Assembly: GCA_965213645.1 (NCBI GenBank)
Contig: CBDBZX010000004.1
Span: 868,001 to 932,000 of the forward strand
Length of the DNA stretch: 64,000 bases
Reading direction: 5' to 3'
DNA from: CBDBZX01 sp965213645
GTDB taxonomy: Bacteria > Deinococcota > Deinococci > Deinococcales > Trueperaceae
In this document: positions 53,114 through 60,553 of the stretch, piece after piece
Layout: every line of letters starts with the position of its first letter
Position numbering within the stretch: the first letter of the stretch is position 1
Program-made: the position numbers and the translations under genes
The notes under the pieces: model-generated
The model's input: only the letters and a program-made list of their open reading frames with translations
The model's database searches: none
Told to the model about the DNA's origin: nothing

Positions 53114-54238
53114 CTTAGTACACGACAATTTTACAAAAAGGAGTTCTCCCTGAAGAATGTTTAGTGCGTAGCTAAACGAAGGAGAACTCAAATGAAGCAT
53201 ACTGGATTAGTCGAAGCGTTGAAAGAAGTAGGTGTCAACTTGCACAAGTCGAGGCTCACGTTTCTGAGCATGTTGATGCTGGGTATTGTCGAGGCGAGGA
53301 CGGTCAATCTCAAGCGCGTGGTCAGCACTATGCAAAGCTGGGCATGTGAGGCTTCTGTGTATAGACGGGCGCAGCGGTTCTTTGCTGAGCTGGAGCTTGA
53401 CGAGACACACTTCACGCGCTTCATAGTCAAACTTCTCGACAAGCAGCGTTACACCTTATGCGTCGATAGAACGAACTGGAAGTTTGGCGTATTCAACATC
53501 AATATTTTGATGATTGCTCTAGTCGATGAAGGTATCGCTATCCCCCTCGCGTTCGTTCTTCTGACTAAACAGGGCAACTCGAACACACTGGAGCGCACTG
53601 AGTTGCTCGAACAGGTTTTGGAGGTCATCAAACCTGAGCGCATAGAGGTCTTACTTGCAGATAGGGAGTTCATTGGTCAAGACTGGTTTGGGTTCCTGAT
53701 AGACCAAAACATTCCCTTTGCCATTCGCATCCGAGAAAACAGCCTAGCTGACAACTGGTTTCAACTCGCAGCCTTTTTTCGGCAGCTTGAACCCTTGCAA
53801 ACGCGAAGCCTCCACCACCGCTACAAGATTTGTGGGTGTGAGCTTGCCGTTGCTGCAACTAGGAGCTGTGACCAGCAACTCGTCATCATTGTGACCAACC
53901 GCAATCCTAGAAAAGCCTTGAGCGCTTACGCCCACAGGTGGCAGATAGAGTCTCTTTTCAAAGCCCTCAAGTCGAGCGGCTTCAACCTCGAAGATACCCA
54001 CCTCAAGGACACCGAGCGCCTCAGCGCCCTGGTCGCTGTGGTTAGTCTCGCCTTTCTCTGGGCGCTTAAAGTCGGTCACTGGCAACACCGACTCAAGCCT
54101 ATTCGCATCAAGCCGCACGGTAGACGTGAAAGGTCTGTCTTCCGGCTCGGGCTTGACTTTATCCGCAGAGCGATCACCAACCTCTCCCTTGACCCTAAGC
54201 TCCTACACAGCGCTTTCAGGCTTTTGTCGTGTACTTAG
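53114..54238 (+). mobile_element. IS4-family insertion sequence, copy 2
   Basis: The element is 1125 bp, same ends as copy 1 (CTTAGTACACGACAA and TTGTCGTGTACTTAG). It has a 9-bp target duplication CTTCTTTAG at 53105-53113 and 54239-54247. It is oriented opposite to the protease gene that it interrupts and opposite to copy 1. Confidence 0.95.
53192..54238 (+). CDS. IS4-family DDE transposase
   Basis: The protein has 348 residues and is identical to the transposase of copy 1. Catalytic residues in CVDRTNWKFG, LLADREFIG and HRWQIESLFKALK. A GAAGGAG ribosome binding site precedes ATG. Intact, so the element is likely active. Confidence 0.93.
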   Translation: MKHTGLVEALKEVGVNLHKSRLTFLSMLMLGIVEARTVNLKRVVSTMQSWACEASVYRRAQRFFAELELDETHFTRFIVKLLDKQRYTLCVDRTNWKFGVFNINILMIALVDEGIAIPLAFVLLTKQGNSNTLERTELLEQVLEVIKPERIEVLLADREFIGQDWFGFLIDQNIPFAIRIRENSLADNWFQLAAFFRQLEPLQTRSLHHRYKICGCELAVAATRSCDQQLVIIVTNRNPRKALSAYAHRWQIESLFKALKSSGFNLEDTHLKDTERLSALVAVVSLAFLWALKVGHWQHRLKPIRIKPHGRRERSVFRLGLDFIRRAITNLSLDPKLLHSAFRLLSCT

Positions 54239-54923
54239 CTTCTTTAGCTAATGCTTTTGCCTGCGCAACCTTTGCTTTGTTAAAAGGAGAATTGGGAGAC
54301 TCTGTTGCCCTTAGTTCAGGAAACCGAGGTATGCGAAGATCATCTTCAAAAGTAATAATAACCTTCTCACGAACTTTTTTCCCATTGCTGGATTTAGCTT
54401 TAGACAGCTTTTCTTTCAACAGTTTATCTATCTTCTCATCAGGATGTTTTGAGAAGGTTTTCTGAGTATGCACAACTACGGAATTAGGAGCAATAGAGGA
54501 TGTGAAAGTCTCTATAGGCATAGAGATAGTCGAGAATTGCGTTGTTCCATTTCCGTCAAGCTCAGCTACATATGCAATGCCATCTGGATCGTCTACTTCT
54601 TCGTTATTGTAAATAGAATCTGGACTTACGCCACTTTCCAATTCGAGTTCTACTTCAGACCTGCTACTACATCCAACAAAAAGTAACGCGACAGCAAAAA
54701 AGGCAACAATATGAGATTTCATCGTGGTCTTCTCCTCATCCTGTGAATTAGTTTGTATTCTTAACTACAAGTTTATTGAGAGTTGTGAGGAATCTAACAT
54801 TTATCTCATCGTTTTAGCAAAGTTCAAGAAATTTTAGATGAGCTTCCTCTTAAACTTTCAGGTTATGATGCTATCGTTAGATTTTTGATGTCACCATATA
54901 AAGAGGTATCCCATAAGCACCAT

Positions 54924-55391
54924 CTACAATTCTGTATTCCTAACCGTAACAGACATAAGCGCATAACGGTCCCTAATAACGAAGTCTAAATTTGCGTAAA
55001 AACGCTGCGCCTGTTTGTTCGTCTTAGCCACTTCCAAATGAAGAGCGACGACTTTGTACTGGGCAAGTTCAGCTTTAATGCGAGCAATGACCTTTGAGCC
55101 CACCCCTAAACCTCTACTGGGCTCGCTGATAAAAAACTCGTCAATATAGGCGTCTCGACCTCCCAGCTCGATACTATAACCAAAGGTGATCACGATGTAG
55201 CCGATTACTTTTCCTCGAGCGTAAATGAGCCAGATACGACCTAACGTGTCGTCTGTAAGCAAGGGACTCACCGCGTTGCGCCGCTCAGTATCAGACATGC
55301 TGATTTCCTCAAAATCGTGGTAAGCACGCATCAGAGGCAGCAAGTCTTCTAAGTTTTGAGAAGTAGCGATTTTGATGTTGAAGTCGGTCAT
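54924..55391 (-). CDS. GNAT-family acetyltransferase
   Basis: The protein has 155 residues. FFISEPSRGLGVGSKVIARI is the acetyl-CoA loop; LHLEVAKTNKQAQRFYANLDF closes the fold. The substrate is unknown. Its 3' end overlaps a short sequence resembling the C-terminus of a SagB-like protein (54877-54927). Confidence 0.85.
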   Translation of the reverse strand: MTDFNIKIATSQNLEDLLPLMRAYHDFEEISMSDTERRNAVSPLLTDDTLGRIWLIYARGKVIGYIVITFGYSIELGGRDAYIDEFFISEPSRGLGVGSKVIARIKAELAQYKVVALHLEVAKTNKQAQRFYANLDFVIRDRYALMSVTVRNTEL

Positions 55392-55518
55392 GGGGTTGAG
55401 GTGTAGCTTGGTCTATACCTTTAAGTCACTACGCAAAGCGGTGCCTTAATTAAGTCCCGTTCACTTGCAGAAAGTTCGACCTCTTGCTATCCACCTAAGG
55501 TCATCTTACACTTTCTCT

Positions 55519-55749
55519 ATGAACTATCAGGATTACATTACGATCGACCCTAACAAACGAGGGGGCAAACCTTGCGTTCGGGGACTTCGGATCACCGTTT
55601 ACGAAGTGCTCGATTATCTAGCTTCGGACATGAGCGAAGAGGAGATTTTAGAAGACTTTCCTGACCTCACGAAAGAAGACCTCAAAGCGTGCATTGCATT
55701 TGCGGCTGAGCGCGAGCGTCGTTTCCTCACCGTGCCCCCTGCGGCGTGA
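55519..55749 (+). CDS. DUF433-family antitoxin
   Basis: The protein has 76 residues: YITIDPNKRGGKPCVRGLRITVYEVLDYLA and MSEEEILEDFPDLTKEDLKACIAFAAER, the full DUF433 fold with a helix-turn-helix. ATG 55519 is chosen because TACACT ends 6 nt upstream (leaderless). Its stop overlaps the start of the DUF5615 partner by 4 bp. Confidence 0.9.
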   Translation: MNYQDYITIDPNKRGGKPCVRGLRITVYEVLDYLASDMSEEEILEDFPDLTKEDLKACIAFAAERERRFLTVPPAA

Positions 55750-56081
55750 AGCTGCTCTTCGACCAAAACCTCTCGTACCGACTGACTCGTTTGCTCAGCG
55801 ACCTCTTTCCTGACTCGCTGCACATTAGAGATGTAGGGCTTAAAGCTGCCGATGACCCCGTCGTGTGGGACTACGCAAAAGAGCACAGCTTCGTCATCGT
55901 CTCGAAGGATTCCGACTTTCATCAGCGGAGCCTCGTACTTGGCTATCCGCCAAAAGTCATCTGGGTGCGGCTAGGCAACTGCTCAACTACGGAGGTCGAA
56001 CAACTTCTCAGGCAATATGAGGACGCAATCAAATCATTTGAAGGCGATTCTGAAGCTACGTTCCTCAGCCTTGCATGGTAA
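55746..56081 (+). CDS. DUF5615 PIN-like toxin
   Basis: The protein has 111 residues: MKLLFDQNLSYRL, HIRDVGL and SFVIVSKDSDFHQRSLVLGYPPKVIWVRLGN are the DUF5615 hallmarks, a PIN-like nuclease usually paired with DUF433. The start is GTG within the antitoxin stop. It is a probable toxin. Confidence 0.9.
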   Translation: MKLLFDQNLSYRLTRLLSDLFPDSLHIRDVGLKAADDPVVWDYAKEHSFVIVSKDSDFHQRSLVLGYPPKVIWVRLGNCSTTEVEQLLRQYEDAIKSFEGDSEATFLSLAW

Positions 56082-56136
56082 CGAAAGCAAGTTCGCTGCT
56101 TTTGCTAACAGCTAAAAGCTAATCGCTGACAGCTTC

Positions 56137-56844
56137 TTATGTTCCTAGCGTCACCACACAAAGCGGTATCTCGTGAGCGCCATCGACTTGCAAGAGCCTC
56201 GAGAGTTCGTCATCATAAAACTCCGCCCTGACCGTCGAGGCAAGCTCCAAAGAGACCGCTGCAAGGACTGCACACTGCGCCGCCGCCCCCGCTTCCAAAT
56301 AGAGGTAGCGGTACGCCCGACTCTTCGAGCCGTCGTCGATGCGGCTAGGGATACCGGTATAGGCAATCACAGCGGCGCACGCGCTGATGTCGGTGTCGCC
56401 TAAAAGGGCGTCGGCGAGGTCTAGGCTGGGCTCAGTCTGGACGAGGTGTTCTAGGGCGTGCTCTCTCGGGTTGTAGTGGTAGACGCCCGAAAAGACATCT
56501 TCGATGCGCCGCACGATGAGGTAGCACTCGAGCCCCGCCAGCGGTACAGCCGTCGTGTGCGTGCGCTGTCCGCCGTAGGTAAAGCCCGCTGTGGCCCACA
56601 AAATCTGCGAGATGTCGTGCTGGCGTAAGCGTCCGCCCTCGGGGATGTTCTCGCGCGTCGTCGAAAGCGTCTTCCAGAGTCCACGCCCGTTTTTAAGGTC
56701 AGGGACAGGCAGCGAGGCGACCTCTAGGGGATTGGCGTAGACCTTGTACGCGGAAATGTTCTTGCCCGTTTTGTTCGGCAAGGAACCCCGGCGGTACTTG
56801 GTCTGCGATTGGAAGCTCTCGCCTATCGTCTTGTCTTTCTGCAC
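56137..56844 (-). CDS. SagB/ThcOx-family nitroreductase-like oxidoreductase
   Basis: The protein has 235 residues from GTG 56844 (GGAG 6 nt upstream). FMN-binding segments: QILWATAGFTY, RTHTTAVPLAGLECYLIV, YHYNPREHALEHL, LYLEAGAAAQCAVLAAVSL, and VDGAHEIPLCVVTLG. SagB enzymes oxidise azolines in RiPP pathways, but no cyclodehydratase or precursor gene is near, so this is a stand-alone member with unknown substrate. Confidence 0.82.
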   Translation of the reverse strand: MQKDKTIGESFQSQTKYRRGSLPNKTGKNISAYKVYANPLEVASLPVPDLKNGRGLWKTLSTTRENIPEGGRLRQHDISQILWATAGFTYGGQRTHTTAVPLAGLECYLIVRRIEDVFSGVYHYNPREHALEHLVQTEPSLDLADALLGDTDISACAAVIAYTGIPSRIDDGSKSRAYRYLYLEAGAAAQCAVLAAVSLELASTVRAEFYDDELSRLLQVDGAHEIPLCVVTLGT

Positions 56845-57041
56845 ATGATCTCCTAAGCAGGTATTTTTTCGGTTTGTGTGGGTCCCTCGCAGGATGAAGA
56901 GAGTCATAACCGCGTCACAAACCTCTTGGTTGCAAAAAGCTCTTAGGAACAATCCCTAACCTCTTCGCTGCATTTCTTTGCTGCTGCCATAAGTCTGTAG
57001 AAGTGTACCATCCCGAACGTTGATGGGTTAGCGTAAGGGTA

Positions 57042-58034
57042 ATGACGGGTGAAATGAAGGGCGAGATGACAAGCGATTTGCTCGAGTGGTTCCACCGCCA
57101 TAAACGCGACCTACCCTGGCGACGTGGGCGGACGCCTTACCGTGTGTGGGTCTCCGAGGTGATGCTGCAACAGACGCAAGTGGTGACGGTAATTCCTTAT
57201 TTTGAGCGGTGGATGGTGCGTTTTCCTGATGTGAGTGCGCTGGCAGAAGCTCCTCTGGATGACGTGCTCAAAATGTGGGAAGGTTTGGGGTACTACCGCC
57301 GCGCGAGACTGTTACATGTTGGAACAAAAGAGGTTGTAGAACAGCACAACGGGCAGTTACCGGAGAGCTATGAGAGGTTGTTAGAGCTACCCGGCATCGG
57401 ACCATACACCGCCGCCGCCATCGCCTCGTTCGTGTTTGGCGAAGACGTTTTAGCGGTAGACGGCAATGTCAAACGGGTTGCGGCGCGGCTTTTTGCGCTT
57501 TCAGGTGTCGTTACAGAGAGAACAGCAAAAGAAAACCTTCTTTCATACCTTCCAAGAGGTCAAGCGGATGCGTTCAATGAAGCGTTGATGGAACTCGGAG
57601 CAACGCTCTGCACACCGAAATCACCACTTTGCTCCGGCTGTCCAGTTTCGAAAGATTGCGCCGCGTTTCAAAGGAATGAGGTCTCGAGCTTCCCCGAACC
57701 GAAAAAGAGAAGGCAAATCCCTCACCTAAAGAGGTACGCGCTCGTTTATCAAAGAGGTGAGTCGCTTTATTTACGGCGGCGGAGTGAGAACGAGATGCTG
57801 GGCGGGTTGTGGGGCTTTCCACTGCTCGAGGATGCACCTACAGGCGAGAAGTTAGAAGAGGTTCAGCACGCCTACACACACTTCAAAATTACGGTCACGC
57901 CCGTATTAGTCAGCGAGAAACCGGGCGACGGGCCACTTATTGCCCCGAACGCAATCAGCGCCCTCGCACTCTCTAAGCTGGATCATAAAATTCTGTACGT
58001 ATTAGCTAGCGCTCAAAACGCCTCTCCGCCCTAG
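57042..58034 (+). CDS. mutY: A/G-specific adenine glycosylase MutY
   Basis: The protein has 330 residues. Glu in WVSEVMLQQTQV, the helix-hairpin-helix LPGIGPYTAAAIASF with catalytic Asp in AVDGNVKRV, and the Fe-S cluster C-x6-C-x2-C-x5-C in CTPKSPLCSGCPVSKDC. The C-terminal Nudix-like domain is present. It removes A opposite 8-oxoG. TAGCGT ends 7 nt before ATG. Confidence 0.95.
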   Translation: MTGEMKGEMTSDLLEWFHRHKRDLPWRRGRTPYRVWVSEVMLQQTQVVTVIPYFERWMVRFPDVSALAEAPLDDVLKMWEGLGYYRRARLLHVGTKEVVEQHNGQLPESYERLLELPGIGPYTAAAIASFVFGEDVLAVDGNVKRVAARLFALSGVVTERTAKENLLSYLPRGQADAFNEALMELGATLCTPKSPLCSGCPVSKDCAAFQRNEVSSFPEPKKRRQIPHLKRYALVYQRGESLYLRRRSENEMLGGLWGFPLLEDAPTGEKLEEVQHAYTHFKITVTPVLVSEKPGDGPLIAPNAISALALSKLDHKILYVLASAQNASPP

Positions 58035-58041
58035 CTACATT

Positions 58042-58345
58042 TAGCAGTTCCAAAACATACTGAGACAGATTACCGCTTCTCCCGAAGGAGGGCTACGCAA
58101 ACGAAGTTTTGCCTTCCCGGAGGGAAACTTCGTAACCGGCAAGGGTACCATCTCCGAAAGTGCGTGCTAGACGGTAACTCATACGGATTCCGCTAAATTC
58201 CCTATCACCGAGAAATGCGTTCGGTGATAATCCATACCGCTCGATCCGTATCTTTGTTCCTGCTCGCATCCGCTCGGATTGATAAAGAATCAATCGGAAT
58301 TGGTATCATATAGTGAGCGTGTCTCTAACCAGATGATACCTGCTA
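58042..58345 (+). repeat. Intergenic repeat family 1, copy E (with an element nested in it)
   Basis: The outer parts (58042-58180 and 58307-58345) match the other copies: TAGCAGTTCC, ACTGAGACAG, AAAGTGCGTGCTAGACG and AACCAGATGATACCTGCTA. A 126-bp family 2 element sits inside it. An extra inverted segment (CTTCTCCCGAAGGAG, TTTGCCTTCCCGGAGGG) lies in the left part. Confidence 0.8.
58181..58306 (+). repeat. Intergenic repeat family 2, full 126-bp copy nested in family 1
   Basis: ATACGGATTCCG and CGGAATTGGTAT are imperfect terminal inverted repeats; an internal stem is TATCACCGA/TCGGTGATA. It differs from the copy at 35045 at about five of 126 positions. Its insertion inside a family 1 copy shows that it is mobile or was mobilised. 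Confidence 0.85.
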
Positions 58346-58389
58346 ATTCTAGCTACATCGCCCTCATGCGCTTTTCATTCTTTTTAGCG

Positions 58390-58530
58390 TATAACTACCC
58401 TTACAGGGGAGTAGCCGCCCAGACCAGCAACGACCAAAAGGGTGCGCGTCGTCGTCAATACGGTAGTTAAAAACTATCCGGTGACGCGCTGAATAAGGCA
58501 AGACCTGGAGTGCTCGCGCAAGTAACATTG
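58390..58530 (+). ncRNA. yybP-ykoY manganese riboswitch
   Basis: After a TATAAC -10 box (58390-58395) the sequence shows the conserved yybP-ykoY parts in order: AGGGGAGTAGC (58405-58415), GTCGTCAATACG (58451-58462), CCGGTGACGCGC, and GGCAAGACCT (58498-58507). These form the two stacked loops that bind Mn2+. The expression platform would lie in 58531-58645, directly before the CaCA antiporter gene, whose AAAGG ribosome binding site is 7 nt before ATG. The 3' boundary is approximate. Confidence 0.88.
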
Positions 58531-58645
58531 GGTCAACGTGCTCAGCCGAGGCGGTATACGCGGCGCGTACGTTCAGCAGTGTTGTTTGCGAGGTCCAGCC
58601 CAGTGTTGACTACTAGCTAGGCTTGGGGGCGCGAAAGGTACACAT

Positions 58646-59560
58646 ATGCTAGATATTTTTTTTATTGTTTTGGGTATCGCCCTGCTCTACGGCGGCGGTG
58701 AACTCTTGGTGAGGTTCGCCTCGAGCCTAGCCCTCCGTTTTAGGCTCAGTCCCTTGGTCATCGGTTTAACGGTGGTCGCGTTTGGGACCAGCGCCCCCGA
58801 GTTAGCCGCCAGCCTCACCGCGACCTTAAACGGCGCAGAGGCGATTGCGGTGGGCAACGTCGTGGGCTCGAACATCGCTAATGTGGGGCTTATCTTAGGG
58901 TTAGCCGCACTTCTTTTACCTATCGCCATTCAAAAGAGCGTGTTCCGGCGCGAGATACCCGTCATGATTGGCGCGAGCCTCGTGCCGCTCCTTTTCTTTG
59001 CCGACGGTAGGCTAGGGCGGCTCGAGGGGGCTGTGCTCTTCGCACTCCTGCTCGCGTATCTTGTATGGCTGCTCCGCTCCCCCAATGAGGATGAAGCGCC
59101 GGACGACCTCAACCTCTACCCTCTCTGGCTCACGGTGGCCGGCATTGTCGGCGGACTTGTCTTGCTCGTGCTAGGCGCACAGGTACTCGTGGACGGCGCG
59201 ACCTCTTTAGCCCTCGCCTTCGGCGTGCCGGAGCGCATAATCGGTCTGACACTGGTTGCAGTCGGCACGAGCTTGCCCGAGCTTGCGAGTTCGCTCGTCG
59301 CCGTGTTACGCCGCGAGACCGACATGGTCTTGGGCAACATCATCGGCTCGAACATCTTCAACATCTTGTGTATTTTAGGTATCACGAGCCTCATCACGCC
59401 TCTGGCGCTGCCCTTCGCCGCGCTCCGCCTCGACCTCTTGATCATGGTCGCGTTCGCCGTGCTCACAGTTGTCTTTTTGTTCACGCAGCGCAGGCTCGAG
59501 CGCTGGGAGGGCGGCGTGCTCGTCTTAGCCTACGGTGGCTATGTGGCGTGGCTGTTTTAG
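58646..59560 (+). CDS. CaCA-family cation antiporter (YrbG type), probable Mn2+ exporter
   Basis: The protein has 304 residues with about ten hydrophobic helices in two inverted halves. The alpha repeats are GTSAPELAASL...GNVVGSNIANVG and GTSLPELASSL...GNIIGSNIFNIL, including the ion-binding Glu in each PEL. Homologues exchange Ca2+ for Na+ or H+. The yybP-ykoY riboswitch in front of the gene implies induction by Mn2+ and hence Mn2+ efflux; this is inference. The helices and motifs are complete. Confidence 0.9.
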   Translation: MLDIFFIVLGIALLYGGGELLVRFASSLALRFRLSPLVIGLTVVAFGTSAPELAASLTATLNGAEAIAVGNVVGSNIANVGLILGLAALLLPIAIQKSVFRREIPVMIGASLVPLLFFADGRLGRLEGAVLFALLLAYLVWLLRSPNEDEAPDDLNLYPLWLTVAGIVGGLVLLVLGAQVLVDGATSLALAFGVPERIIGLTLVAVGTSLPELASSLVAVLRRETDMVLGNIIGSNIFNILCILGITSLITPLALPFAALRLDLLIMVAFAVLTVVFLFTQRRLERWEGGVLVLAYGGYVAWLF

Positions 59561-59631
59561 ACTTGCGAATGTCAGCGCAGTCCAGTATCTCAAAAAGCGC
59601 CTCCGTCACTCCGAATTGTTACCCTTAAACG

Positions 59632-59931
59632 ATGAGCGAACGACGTAAAACTTTAGAGCGCACCCTGACGCGCACTCTCTCAGAACTCATCACCGAACTC
59701 CAAGACCCGCGTATCCCCATGATCGTGACGGTAGAAAGAGCACGCTTTAACGCCGACCTCTCGCAAGCCAAAGTGCTAGTGAGCGCCTTGGGCGACGAGC
59801 GCGAAATAGAGAACATGGAAGTCGCCTTGAATAGAGCGAGCGGCTTTTTGCAGCGTGAATTGGCTAAAGAGATGCGTTCACGCAATACGCCTAAGCTGAC
59901 CTTTACAACCGACCCTTCGCAGGTACTGTGA
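59632..59931 (+). CDS. rbfA: Ribosome-binding factor A
   Basis: The protein has 99 residues, slightly short for the family: LSELITELQDPRI, DLSQAKVLVSALG and NRASGFLQRELAKEMRSRNTPKL. It binds 30S during maturation of 16S rRNA. The promoter is leaderless (TACCCT at 59620-59625, 6 nt before ATG). No nusA or infB neighbour. Confidence 0.9.
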   Translation: MSERRKTLERTLTRTLSELITELQDPRIPMIVTVERARFNADLSQAKVLVSALGDEREIENMEVALNRASGFLQRELAKEMRSRNTPKLTFTTDPSQVL

Positions 59932-59943
59932 GACAGTTGAAAG

Positions 59944-59995
59944 CAATGAGCAATGAGCAACGAATAAAAAGCCTTTCCACTCATTGCTCATTGCT
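59944..59995. terminator. 15-bp inverted repeat between rbfA and thioesterase gene
   Basis: GCAATGAGCAATGAG (59944-59958) is perfectly complementary to CTCATTGCTCATTGC (59981-59995) with a 22-nt loop. Each arm is itself a tandem of GCAATGA. It may terminate rbfA. Confidence 0.55.
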
Positions 59996-60049
59996 CGGAA
60001 CTCATTGCTACTACAAGCAACTTCTTCAATTCCTCTCAGGCAACACGGT

Positions 60050-60448
60050 ATGAGACTCCGAGTAAGATTTGCCGAAACCGACCAGATGGGCGTTGCGCAC
60101 CACAGCAGCTACGTCTTGTGGATGGAGGCGGCGCGGGTCGAGTGGTTGCGCGAAAGAGGTATTAGCTACGTAGAGATGGAACGCTCGGGCGTATCGCTGG
60201 CGGTGAGCAGCGTGAATGTCAGTTACAGAGCTGCGGCGCGGTTCGATGACGAGATAGAAGTTGAGACGAAGCTTGTCGAGGGGAAGAGTCGGCGCTTTCG
60301 CTATGTTTATAGGTTGACGAGGGCTAACGACAACACCCTTTTAGCCACAGCCGAAACCACGCACACACCTGTTGAGCGTTCGGGCAGAGCGATAAGGCTT
60401 TCTAGGGAGTGGTTGGGGAAGCTCGAGCCTCACCTACAAATGGCTTAA
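60050..60448 (+). CDS. YbgC/FadM-type acyl-CoA thioesterase
   Basis: The protein has 132 residues of the hotdog fold. The motif VRFAETDQMGVAHHSSYVLWMEAAR has the catalytic Asp/His of the 4-hydroxybenzoyl-CoA thioesterase group. ATG 60050 gives the canonical start; an upstream in-frame start would run through the inverted repeat. The substrate is unknown. Confidence 0.88.
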   Translation: MRLRVRFAETDQMGVAHHSSYVLWMEAARVEWLRERGISYVEMERSGVSLAVSSVNVSYRAAARFDDEIEVETKLVEGKSRRFRYVYRLTRANDNTLLATAETTHTPVERSGRAIRLSREWLGKLEPHLQMA

Positions 60449-60553
60449 ACAGAACAGACTCTTTAAGCCAGAGCGCTATAATTGTCTTCACTAGGGCGGG
60501 CAGCCTTCGAACTTTTTGTGTTACGACCTCCACCAGACAAAAAAAGGAAGTGA

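Larger units (their letters stand above)
51696..54722 (-). pseudogene. S8 (subtilisin-like) lipoprotein protease gene split by an IS
   Basis: The 5' part (54722 to 54239) codes for a lipoprotein signal (VGCSS), an acidic/Ser-rich segment and the start of a pro-region. The 3' part (53113 to 51696) has the rest of the pro-region ending QTDIPPP and the catalytic domain: Asp in IALLDTGVRF, His in CWNHGTKSAGIL, Ser in FAGTSGATPYAA. Removing the 1125-bp IS and one 9-bp duplication restores one 631-codon frame, so the gene was intact until the insertion. A C-terminal P-domain-like beta region follows the peptidase. The DNA is AT-rich and poor in AGAGGT/CTCGAG words, suggesting acquisition. Confidence 0.88.

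Noticed and set aside
58093..58293. 66-codon minus-strand reading frame
   Set aside because: It lies wholly inside the two nested intergenic repeats and has no ribosome binding site.
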